From the NCBI GenBank assembly GCA_030619215.1, contig JAUXBV010000021.1, positions 1-14,152 of the forward strand: a stretch of DNA of 14,152 nucleotides, written 5' to 3'. This document shows positions 1 through 5,875 of the stretch, piece by piece. This stretch comes from Fibrobacterota bacterium. Lineage in GTDB: Bacteria; Fibrobacterota; Chitinivibrionia; Chitinivibrionales; JANQEN01. The notes beneath the pieces were generated by a model. The model made no database searches. It worked only from the letters and a program-made list of their open reading frames with translations, and was not told the origin of the DNA. Made by a program: the position numbers and the translations under genes. Position 1 is the first letter of the stretch. Every line of letters starts with the position of its first letter.

Positions 1-556
1 CCAGTGCCCCGTCTTTATTAAGCATGGCAGTTTTACCGGTATTATAGCTAATGCCATAAGTAAATGTCTGCTGAAGGATCACGTTCGGGGAAGCAATAAA
101 GTAATGAAAAGGCCTGATGCGCAACCGGTAATTGGTATATCTGAAAATATTCCTGTTGAGGTCAAGCCCCGGCAGGGACTCAATATTTCCGTTGATTTCC
201 AGACAGGGAGTAAAGACATCATTGGCAAAAAAATGCATCTTCAGGGCCGGGTTAATCGAAAAAGGAGTATATTCACGTGATTTGGTAATATTGTGATAGA
301 GTTCAACATTCCCGATAAAATCAATTGTATTGGCAAGCCGGGGAAGAGATGGAAGATCCTTTGTCATGACTACTTTTAAGGATGAAAAGGTCGAGTAGAT
401 ATCCGGTTTACAGCCCGGTAACGTGTTGGTGTAGCCGCAGGGATTGAAAAAAATCTCAACGGGATAATAGGGTACGATCTGAGCCCGGCAATCTATTGCG
501 AAATAAAAACATAATAAGCATTTTAAAAGAGTTATGTTAAATTTTTTGTGTAACAT
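1..556 (-). CDS. Partial secreted protein of unknown function, possibly a beta-rich envelope protein
   Basis: This gene is open to the left edge: 185 codons read from the ATG at 554-556 with no stop. The N-terminus is a typical Sec signal peptide, with MLHKK, a hydrophobic stretch to about residue 20, then CRA before Gln, so cleavage after Ala25 is likely. The mature part is rich in aromatic and beta-forming residues and has alternating stretches such as YRLRIRPFHYF, which would suit an outer-membrane or periplasmic beta-rich protein. Two cysteines lie close together early in the mature protein (NPCGYTNTLPGC). I do not recognise the family. There is no clear Shine-Dalgarno sequence; the start is chosen because it gives the complete signal peptide. 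The next gene on the same strand, 212 bases upstream, is a metal-binding protein, so a role in metal uptake is conceivable but unproven. Confidence 0.7.
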   Translation of the reverse strand, partial: MLHKKFNITLLKCLLCFYFAIDCRAQIVPYYPVEIFFNPCGYTNTLPGCKPDIYSTFSSLKVVMTKDLPSLPRLANTIDFIGNVELYHNITKSREYTPFSINPALKMHFFANDVFTPCLEINGNIESLPGLDLNRNIFRYTNYRLRIRPFHYFIASPNVILQQTFTYGISYNTGKTAMLNKDGAL

Positions 557-600
557 AGGTATAATAATATAATAGAATTTTAAAGGTTGTAGATTTCTTT

Positions 601-630
601 TATGACCTTATATGACCTTATATGACCTTA
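601..630. repeat. Three perfect tandem copies of a 10-bp unit
   Basis: The unit TATGACCTTA occurs three times without mismatch and without spacer, about 45 bases upstream of the start codon of the minus-strand gene at 1-556. The 10-bp period places each copy on nearly the same face of the helix, as expected of an operator array. An AT-rich stretch with possible -10 sequences (TATTAT, TATACC on the minus strand) lies between the repeat and the start codon. Function as a regulator-binding site is inference. Confidence 0.75.
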
Positions 631-768
631 AAACATATTATCTTTTAAAGTCTATATGAAAAAAAGAATCCCCTTTTCACTATTAAATATAGTAAACTCT
701 GAGCGAATAGCTTAACTTTTTTCCCATAACACAATATAAATGAAGTAGTTAAAAATTGCTCCGTTTTA

Positions 769-1695
769 TCATTTGCCGGCTGGTTTCAGGAGAGCCTTGA
801 GCATAACGTCAAGATTGTACTCCTGCAATTGAATGAAGCTGTTTATCTCCTTTCTTGATTTAACCATATTTGCAAAACAGACAGTTTGCGCACCGACTCT
901 TTTTGCAACCTTCTGGGGCAGTCGCGGATTTTGTGCCTGGTGATATAACACCAGCTTTACTTTATCCTTTTTTGCCCTGGTAATCAGTTGGGCAAGATGT
1001 TTGGAGTTGGGAGGGATACCGGGTTTTGGCTCCAGGCAGCCTGTTACCTTCATACCATAAAAGTAGCAGAAGTAAGAAAGGTCTGCATGGTATGATATTA
1101 CATGCACCCCTTTTAGGGGTGCCGCTTTCTTAAGTAAATTCTTTTCCATATTATGAAGCTTCTGTAAATATTTTTCATAGCGCATTGTATAGTATTTTTT
1201 ATTTTTACTGTCGGTGCGCACATACGCCTTATATATATTTTCCGCCATATATTTTCCCGCGTACGGGCCGTTGTTGTAATGCGGATTTCCAAACTTATGC
1301 CCTCCCGGATGCTGTAAACCCTTTACATTTTCCTCAGAAGGTTTCTCAAGAATATCCAATCCTTTATAAATTTCAACCCATCCCGGATTCCCTTTTTTGA
1401 CTCTTTTATTACGTGAAGAAGAAACCAGGGGCTTCAACCAGAAACTCTCCGCTTCCAGCCCAAGGCAGAAAACAAGGTGCGCGCGGTTTATTTTGGGGAG
1501 AAAGCTGGATTTTGCCTGTACAAAATGATAATCTTCACTCCCCCGGGCAAGAGAAAAAACCGACACAGAGTCGCCGCCGATATTTTTTGCGATATCCGCA
1601 ACGTCGGGGATTGAGGTGATAATATTTAATTTTGCATAAATGTCGGTTATTAACAATATGGTAGAAAGAATTAAACATTTAGTTAATATATTCAT
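769..1695 (-). CDS. Periplasmic metal-binding protein, ZnuA-like (cluster A-I solute-binding protein)
   Basis: A 308-residue protein of the usual length for ZnuA/TroA-type zinc or manganese binding proteins. An N-terminal signal peptide (about residues 1-21) is followed by the family opening 'NIITSIPDVADIAKNIGGD'. The three expected histidine ligands are seen at H57 (SEDYHFVQ), H139 (NPHYNNGP, matching the DPHxWLDP region) and H203 (SYHADLSYF). A short loop before H139 holds two more histidines, H129 and H133, like the His-rich loop of zinc-specific members. The usual acidic fourth ligand near the C-terminus is not obvious: the local sequence is CFANMV. No ABC ATPase or membrane subunit lies next to it; instead it is divergent from a ZevAB-type pair. 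Zinc is the likeliest ligand, with manganese, nickel or cobalt possible. Confidence 0.85.
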   Translation of the reverse strand: MNILTKCLILSTILLITDIYAKLNIITSIPDVADIAKNIGGDSVSVFSLARGSEDYHFVQAKSSFLPKINRAHLVFCLGLEAESFWLKPLVSSSRNKRVKKGNPGWVEIYKGLDILEKPSEENVKGLQHPGGHKFGNPHYNNGPYAGKYMAENIYKAYVRTDSKNKKYYTMRYEKYLQKLHNMEKNLLKKAAPLKGVHVISYHADLSYFCYFYGMKVTGCLEPKPGIPPNSKHLAQLITRAKKDKVKLVLYHQAQNPRLPQKVAKRVGAQTVCFANMVKSRKEINSFIQLQEYNLDVMLKALLKPAGK

Positions 1696-1966
1696 AAGAA
1701 TGGGACTTAATAAGTTTATAAGAATTTTAATAAATACTATTAATTGTTCTGCAATTTTAACAACATTTTCTTATATTATTAATATACCCCTCTTTATAAT
1801 TTAAGACCAAAATTATAGTTTATATTATAATTTTTAAAATTTTTTTTTGCGCTGTTATATGAGCAAACAATTTTGCAAGATAACACAACGTATATATGAT
1901 ATAACAGTTTTTTAAAACGATAATATTTTTTTTAGGTTAAAGACGTAACAATTTATATTAATCACT
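1696..1966. promoter_or_regulatory. Divergent AT-rich promoter region between the binding protein and the zevAB-like pair
   Basis: This 271-bp region must hold promoters for both flanking transcription units. It is extremely AT-rich. Two inverted repeats are visible. One has 8-bp perfect arms, 1795-1802 TATAATTT and 1810-1817 AAATTATA. The other has 9-bp perfect arms, 1852-1860 CTGTTATAT and 1899-1907 ATATAACAG, 38 bp apart. The GTTATA/TATAAC half-sites resemble the dyads used by Fur/Zur-family regulators in general style, but no standard box is matched. No gene is seen here. Confidence 0.45.
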
Positions 1967-2560
1967 ATGGAAACTAACCGGAATTTTTCTTCAAAGTTAA
2001 TTAAAGCATTATTTTTGCTTTATTGTGCCGTTCATATATGTTTCGGCCATGCCCATGTCTTTATTGACTATAAAGTTCATGCCTGCATCACCGAAAACGG
2101 CCTTGAGGGTGTATATGTCAACTGGACCTTTGACCGTATGTACACGCAGTTTATTAAGAAGGAGTTTGACAAGAATAAAGATAACAAATTAAGCAAAGAA
2201 GAACAGGCCGCTGTTTTTAAAAAATTCAATAAGGATTATGGTAAAATTGATTATTTTGCTGTTATTAAAGTAAATGGAAAAAATTATTCCGTTCCCAAAC
2301 CAAAAAATTTTTCCGCAAGATTGGTTAATGACAAGGGTGTCGTAGCATACACATTTTACCTGCCACTTAAATTGGATGCGACAAAAAAGGAGACGGATGT
2401 CCAGGTATATTTTTTTGATCCGGTTATCTATGTCGCGTTTACAGTCATGGCAAAGGATGTCAGCATTCAGAACAAATCAAAGGCAGTTGAAGCGACCATA
2501 AGTTTAAAAAAAGTGAAATATACCAATTGCCCGACCATTTCAATGAAAGTACGTTCCTGA
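1967..2560 (+). CDS. zevA: DUF1007 family protein, ZevA-like periplasmic metal-uptake component
   Basis: A 197-residue protein with a signal peptide whose likely cleavage after Gly27 leaves a mature N-terminus of His-Ala-His-Val-Phe-Ile-Asp, the hallmark start of DUF1007 proteins. An N-terminal HAH could itself bind metal. Further family features are NWTFD at 52-56, an EF-hand-like loop at 68-79 (D68, N70, D72, S76, E79) and FFDPVIY at 149-155. DUF1007 genes are regularly paired with NicO permeases; in Haemophilus influenzae such a pair, ZevA/ZevB, is known to support zinc acquisition. The downstream permease gene starts one base after this stop, so the two are surely cotranscribed. No strong Shine-Dalgarno is seen before the ATG. 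Nickel or cobalt rather than zinc remains possible. Confidence 0.85.
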   Translation: METNRNFSSKLIKALFLLYCAVHICFGHAHVFIDYKVHACITENGLEGVYVNWTFDRMYTQFIKKEFDKNKDNKLSKEEQAAVFKKFNKDYGKIDYFAVIKVNGKNYSVPKPKNFSARLVNDKGVVAYTFYLPLKLDATKKETDVQVYFFDPVIYVAFTVMAKDVSIQNKSKAVEATISLKKVKYTNCPTISMKVRS

Positions 2561-2561
2561 A

Positions 2562-3584
2562 ATGAAAGGAATACTCACACTTCTTTCCTGCTTTGTCATT
2601 ACCATGACCCTCTGGGGAAGTGATGACTCTTCCTCCAACGAACCCACTCACTCTGAAACAGAGGTTTCTTCCGGGCAAACAGCAGAGACCCGTGATGAAT
2701 CATTCGACAATCCCTTTGCCGATGAGGAGGGGATTTCAGCGCCGGAACCTGCAGAGGGTGCCGCGGAATCCGAAGGAATTAAACCTACGGACAAAAAGGA
2801 GAAAAAACCGCCTTTCTGGTATAAATATAACTTTGGTAAAAAATATGTGACTACTTTACAAAAGAACCTCAATATCAAAGTTTCAAATTTAGTGCATGAA
2901 TTCAAAGCCAACATGACCTTTACAAAGGCGCTCCTTGTGTTTTTTGTGTGCTTTTTTTACGCAATTTTGCACACAGGAGGCCCGGGACACGGGAAACTGA
3001 TATTGGGAACCTATTTTTTGACGGACGACCAGAAAAGAAAAAAGAGTGACGCCGCCATTGCGGGAATAATCGTTTCACTGACACACAATGGCATGGCTGT
3101 AGTTCTAAGCGGGTTATTATACCTGTTTATCCATTCCTTCGGCGACCAGAGGCAAATGCAGGAAGCGGCAAAACAAATTGGCGGAGTCATTGTCATATTA
3201 ACGGGAATCGTGATAATGCTTACTACTGTTTTTCGTAAAAAATTGAATTTTTTTAACAGCGAAAAAGCTGCGAATAAAATGAAAAAATATCCCCTTTACT
3301 TTATCGCCATCTTATCCGGTATAGTCCCATGCCCGTTAGCCTGGACCGTATTAGTATTGTGCATGACAATGGGTTTATACTGGCTTGGCCTTTTTGCTGT
3401 TTTTGGCATGGCCATCGGAGCCGGTATAACCGTTGGCACAACCGGTTTTGTTATACTCGCCGGAAAGGAAAAACTGTTCAGTTTTGTAAACAAAGACAAG
3501 GCTGAAAAAATTGCTCATATTCTGAGATTTTGCGGCGGGATGTTTTTAGTTGTATTTGGTTATTTAATGACTCAGGTTGTCTAA
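2562..3584 (+). CDS. zevB: NicO/RcnA-family metal permease, ZevB-like
   Basis: A 340-residue membrane protein. An N-terminal hydrophobic segment (1-19) is followed by a low-complexity acidic Ser/Glu/Pro-rich region (about 20-80), then a Lys-rich patch and about six membrane segments. The NicO signature is present in the first helix as H137 and PGHGK at 141-145, with SLTHN at 172-176 and GIVPCPLAW at 253-261. These correspond to the HALxPGHGK and PCP motifs of the family. The acidic N-terminal linker is unusual in length and presumably lies outside the membrane, where it could collect cations. It sits immediately downstream of the DUF1007 gene. The likely role is transport of zinc, nickel or cobalt across the inner membrane; direction cannot be read from sequence, but the DUF1007 partner and the nearby binding protein argue for uptake. 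Confidence 0.85.
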   Translation: MKGILTLLSCFVITMTLWGSDDSSSNEPTHSETEVSSGQTAETRDESFDNPFADEEGISAPEPAEGAAESEGIKPTDKKEKKPPFWYKYNFGKKYVTTLQKNLNIKVSNLVHEFKANMTFTKALLVFFVCFFYAILHTGGPGHGKLILGTYFLTDDQKRKKSDAAIAGIIVSLTHNGMAVVLSGLLYLFIHSFGDQRQMQEAAKQIGGVIVILTGIVIMLTTVFRKKLNFFNSEKAANKMKKYPLYFIAILSGIVPCPLAWTVLVLCMTMGLYWLGLFAVFGMAIGAGITVGTTGFVILAGKEKLFSFVNKDKAEKIAHILRFCGGMFLVVFGYLMTQVV

Positions 3585-3641
3585 AAACATAATTAATACA
3601 TGTTAGATAATAACACACACTTTGACAAGTAGTAATTTTAA

Positions 3642-3654
3642 TAAACAGCTAGTT
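3642..3654. repeat. 13-bp direct repeat, copy 1 (TAAACAGCTAGTT)
   Basis: This is identical to the sequence at 4401-4413. The copy overlaps the stop codon of the minus-strand phosphodiesterase gene (TAG at 3649-3651). The second copy lies immediately upstream of that gene's start, so the pair brackets the gene exactly. Confidence 0.75.
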
Positions 3655-4398
3655 ATTTTTTGTAGAACACACCTTCTTTGCAACACTAATATAACCGGTA
3701 ATAACCCCGTCCGCCCCCTTTGAAAAAGCGTCTTTTATCTGTTCAATAGTATTTACGTTCCAGGGGTATACTGTTATGCCATAGCTATGGGCATTGTTGA
3801 CAAATCCTGAAGTAAATTTATTCTTTTTCCATTTTGTGTGTAAAGAGCATGCTTTTATTTCATGCATATATTTAAGATGAGGTTCTAATTTATTTCGTAT
3901 TCCAATAATGCCGATGGGAATTTTTTTATTTATTTTTCTAATCTTTTTAAGTTCGTTTAATCCAACTCTTTTCCTTGCATTATTTCTTTTTGTAAATGCT
4001 GTTACTATAAAATCTGTATATTTCCATTTTTTCTTTGTTACATATTTCCGTATAATTGATGCCGCATGTTCACCGGTTCCTTTACTCTTTAAATCTATGT
4101 TGATTATGGGTCTGTTTCTATTAAGCTCCATACATTTTTTTTCTATTAAATCCAACACCTCTTCAAGGACTGGGGTTCCTTTACGTATAGCAATCCTCAT
4201 GTAATGCGTAACTTTTAAATTACCTTTATAAAGGTGTACATCAAGTTCAATACCGGGGGAGCCTGTTTCAAGCGCCTTTTCAAATGCTGCCAGGGTGTTT
4301 TCCTTTTTGCGATTTGCAGCTCCACCCCTATGGGCGAAAAAAGGTATCGGCCACGGTTGTGGAGTAGGTACTTTTAGTTTTTGGGCTTTAGTATGCAC
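3649..4398 (-). CDS. Glycerophosphodiester phosphodiesterase family protein (small, divergent)
   Basis: A 249-residue protein with a single GDPD TIM-barrel domain. It shows the HRG motif (H23, R24), ENTLAAF at 33-39, the metal-binding ELDV (E51, D53), the second catalytic histidine H65, and NIDLKSKG (D102, K104). The C-terminal VYPWNVNTIEQIKDAFSKGADGVITGY (210-236) is the classic W-x-V-N...G-x-D-G-x-I-T-D end of the barrel, with Tyr in place of the usual final Asp. The usual HD after beta-3 reads HY, and the loop between H65 and the PVLEEVL helix is shortened. No signal peptide is seen, so it is probably cytoplasmic. The start is GTG at 4396-4398 with no Shine-Dalgarno, since no ATG is available before an in-frame TAG. 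Activity on glycerophosphodiesters is the default family guess; substrate is unknown. The gene is Lys-rich and AT-rich and is bracketed by a 13-bp direct repeat. Confidence 0.8.
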   Translation of the reverse strand: MHTKAQKLKVPTPQPWPIPFFAHRGGAANRKKENTLAAFEKALETGSPGIELDVHLYKGNLKVTHYMRIAIRKGTPVLEEVLDLIEKKCMELNRNRPIINIDLKSKGTGEHAASIIRKYVTKKKWKYTDFIVTAFTKRNNARKRVGLNELKKIRKINKKIPIGIIGIRNKLEPHLKYMHEIKACSLHTKWKKNKFTSGFVNNAHSYGITVYPWNVNTIEQIKDAFSKGADGVITGYISVAKKVCSTKNN

Positions 4399-4400
4399 GT

Positions 4401-4413
4401 TAAACAGCTAGTT
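4401..4413. repeat. 13-bp direct repeat, copy 2 (TAAACAGCTAGTT)
   Basis: This is a perfect match to 3642-3654. It lies two bases beyond the GTG start of the phosphodiesterase gene and supplies the in-frame TAG stop that limits the gene's 5' end. Confidence 0.75.
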
Positions 4414-4625
4414 GATGTTAAAATTAGAGGATAAAATAATCGCCGGTATTTAATAAATACAGCGTTCATTTGTTATTATAATTTTGAGCGTATTTTATCT
4501 ATTATTTCTTTTGCCATTGAATCAACTTTATCTTTTTCCGATGCAGTGGCAACAGCGTCAAAGCTTTGATCCTTTATCTTGGGAATCCACACACCGTCAC
4601 CGGAAGTTGTAAGAACAATAGTCTT

Positions 4626-4647
4626 ATTATCCTAAATATAGGATAAT
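4626..4647. repeat. Perfect inverted repeat, 9-bp arms, 4-nt loop
   Basis: Arms ATTATCCTA (4626-4634) and TAGGATAAT (4639-4647) flank AATA. It overlaps one copy of the 7-bp duplication bounding the insertion, so the element's end forms a hairpin across the junction. Confidence 0.7.
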
Positions 4648-4668
4648 ATTGAGTCTCTTTTAAGAGAG

Positions 4669-4708
4669 ATAATGAGTACTAACAAATAAATTTGTAAGTA
4701 CTCATTAT
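4669..4708. repeat. Long inverted repeat, 19-bp arms with one mismatch, 2-nt centre
   Basis: Arms 4669-4687 and 4690-4708 pair at 18 of 19 positions around AA; the outer part reads ATAATGAGTACT...AGTACTCATTAT. This is the strongest palindrome in the window. A smaller hairpin (TCTCTT/AAGAGA, 4654-4659 and 4662-4667) lies directly beside it. Confidence 0.8.
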
Positions 4709-4710
4709 AG

Positions 4711-4746
4711 AAGCGGACAGGTCATATCAAATATGCCCTGCCGCTT
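4711..4746. repeat. GC-capped imperfect hairpin
   Basis: AAGCGG (4711-4716) pairs with CCGCTT (4741-4746), CAGG (4718-4721) with CCTG (4737-4740), and CATAT (4723-4727) with ATATG (4731-4735). There is a one-base bulge at 4717, one mismatch, and a three-base loop. The GC-rich base followed by an AT-rich tip resembles REP-type palindromes. Confidence 0.65.
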
Positions 4747-4881
4747 AACTCACTATTATCTTTCCGGCTCTTAACAAATCTCTTTACAATTGGATCCATC
4801 CCGCCGGCCATGCATGTATTGATAAGAACTATTGCGTTATATGAATCGGCCTCCTCTCCTTTTAATTTTTTGTTACCTTCG

Positions 4882-5637
4882 TTATCCTGTTATCAACTCC
4901 CTGATTTTTTTTATTTCCGCTTTTATCAGTACAAGACAGTCCTGGGAATCCTGAAGCACATCCACCAGTTTGAGCCTGGTTGATTTAAGACGTTCAACCT
5001 TATCTACTGGTTTCTCCTCCAGTCTTACCTTGTATATTTCCACAGCTTCCCTTATGCTGTTCTTGTTCTGTTTGGAAAGGTCTGCAAACAGAAGGTGTTC
5101 TTTTTTGTCGCTGTGTGAACCCAACGGTTTGACCAGTGAAACAAGAAAAGGACCCGGATTCCTGCGAAGTCTCCTGCTGATATCTCTCTTGTTTTTAAAA
5201 TATTTACTCAGGGCTGCAACATACTTTCTTGACAGGTTATAGTTATACCGGTCAAGTAGAGATGTGTCTCTATGGTATGGTTCCTTAAAAGGAATGTAAA
5301 ATACGTTCGTTTCCTGCGGAGAATAGATTGAAGTATCTCCAAGTGTATCAACATACCCGATGATTGCATCAAGTATTACTCTGTATCGCTCCGTGATTTC
5401 CTTTCCCTCTTCTGTGGAATCCTTCTGCTCATATTTAAAAAGTACATAGGTATACATTCCATAACCGGTTTGTTCCATAAAAGCGTTATAAAGTGGTCCC
5501 CATACATGGTGCTCAATTTCTGATCCTCCGTCCTTTATCGTTATACCGCCGCCGCAACCTAATAATAAAAGAACGATAAAAATAATTGCACAGTTTTTGA
5601 GATTAAATAGGGAAGAATTTTCTTTCTTATATATCAT
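4882..5637 (-). CDS. Lipoprotein of unknown function
   Basis: A 251-residue protein with a lipoprotein signal: hydrophobic residues 16-26 and the lipobox LLLGC, lipidated at C28 and followed by GGG. The rest is hydrophilic and looks mostly helical. The last 60 residues (EIYKVRLEEKPVDKVERLK to the end) have heptad-like spacing and may form a coiled coil. I recognise no catalytic motif. The ATG at 5635-5637 has a GGAGAA ribosome site about 8 bases upstream, inside the preceding small gene, which it overlaps by 11 bp. It is the fourth gene of an operon led by the GltS homologue, so it probably acts in the envelope with the other members. Confidence 0.75.
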   Translation of the reverse strand: MIYKKENSSLFNLKNCAIIFIVLLLLGCGGGITIKDGGSEIEHHVWGPLYNAFMEQTGYGMYTYVLFKYEQKDSTEEGKEITERYRVILDAIIGYVDTLGDTSIYSPQETNVFYIPFKEPYHRDTSLLDRYNYNLSRKYVAALSKYFKNKRDISRRLRRNPGPFLVSLVKPLGSHSDKKEHLLFADLSKQNKNSIREAVEIYKVRLEEKPVDKVERLKSTRLKLVDVLQDSQDCLVLIKAEIKKIRELITG

Positions 5638-5866
5638 TATTATTTGTTCTCCGATTTTTTGATTTCACAATACGGTTGTAGGCTAAGTAACCAAACAGCG
5701 ATAATAAAAATGAGAGAAATGCAATGGTAACAGCATAAGTTTTAATTGAAGTGTTTGGTAAAATACTTTTTAAGACTAAAAGTAAGACAGTCCCGATAAT
5801 TACGGCAACTAGTATAATAACCTGAAGAGGTTTTAATATCTTTTCGGATTTTTTATTTTCAGCCAT
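5627..5866 (-). CDS. Small two-helix membrane protein
   Basis: 79 residues with two predicted membrane helices (about 14-34 and 43-63), a lysine-rich N-terminus (MAENKKSEK) and a basic C-terminal tail (KSKNRRTNNN). By the positive-inside rule both ends face the cytoplasm. The family is not recognised. The start at 5866 follows an AAGGAAAG ribosome site that overlaps the stop codon of the upstream DUF695 lipoprotein, and the 3' end overlaps the next lipoprotein gene by 11 bp. Such overlaps indicate translational coupling and support a real gene despite the short length. Confidence 0.7.
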   Translation of the reverse strand: MAENKKSEKILKPLQVIILVAVIIGTVLLLVLKSILPNTSIKTYAVTIAFLSFLLSLFGYLAYNRIVKSKNRRTNNNDI

Positions 5867-5875
5867 ACTTTCCTT

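Larger units (their letters stand above)
4632..4753. mobile_element. Short hairpin-rich insertion (MITE-like or palindromic repeat element), 122 bp
   Basis: The element splits a minus-strand coding frame and is bounded by the 7-bp direct repeat TATTATC at 4625-4631 and 4754-4760, as expected of a target-site duplication. It encodes nothing. It contains or overlaps several consecutive inverted repeats. The two outer ends do not form clear terminal inverted repeats, so it is not a textbook MITE; a REP/BIME-like palindromic unit is the alternative. No second copy is seen in this window. Confidence 0.55.
4476..4881 (-). pseudogene. Interrupted flavodoxin-like gene remnant
   Basis: Two blocks in the same minus-strand frame look like halves of one domain. 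The upstream block includes ADSYNAIVLINTCMAGGMDP and continues to KRFVKSRKDN. The downstream block starts KTIVLTTSGDGVWIPKIKDQ and ends KIRSKL before TAA at 4476-4478. Between them lies a 129-bp stretch that introduces an in-frame TGA. Removing it between the two GATAATA copies joins the blocks as ...SRKDN-KTIVLTTSGDG..., a sensible beta-strand continuation. The strand-loop pattern (IVLINTC, TIVLTTSGDG) suggests a flavodoxin-like alpha/beta fold, at modest confidence. No start codon with a ribosome site is visible, and the frame runs back to a stop inside the preceding lipoprotein gene, so the N-terminal part also seems lost. It was probably once the last gene of the upstream operon. Confidence 0.65.

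Noticed and set aside
601..630. The minus strand of the tandem repeat reads AAGGTCA three times, like nuclear-receptor direct-repeat half-sites.
   Set aside because: All other content is bacterial and such receptors do not exist there, so the resemblance is coincidental.
660..768. Weak stems (for example ACTAT/ATAGT at 679-693) as a terminator for the ZnuA-like gene.
   Set aside because: The arms are only five AT pairs and are not followed by a T-run on the transcribed strand, which is too weak to call.
3585..3648. Expected bidirectional terminator between the convergent permease and phosphodiesterase genes.
   Set aside because: No stem with a T-run could be found in these 64 bases.
4399..4405. 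GTTAAAC beside the phosphodiesterase start, and GCTTAAC at 4743-4749, match integron attC core consensus sequences.
   Set aside because: No matching partner core at the right distance and no long attC-type imperfect palindrome links them; the 7-bp consensus is too loose to support a cassette.
4626..4746. The hairpin series read as a simple rho-independent terminator or CRISPR-like array.
   Set aside because: The hairpins differ in sequence, lack equal spacers and lack a T-run after a GC-rich stem in either direction; the 7-bp duplication and broken frame explain the segment better.
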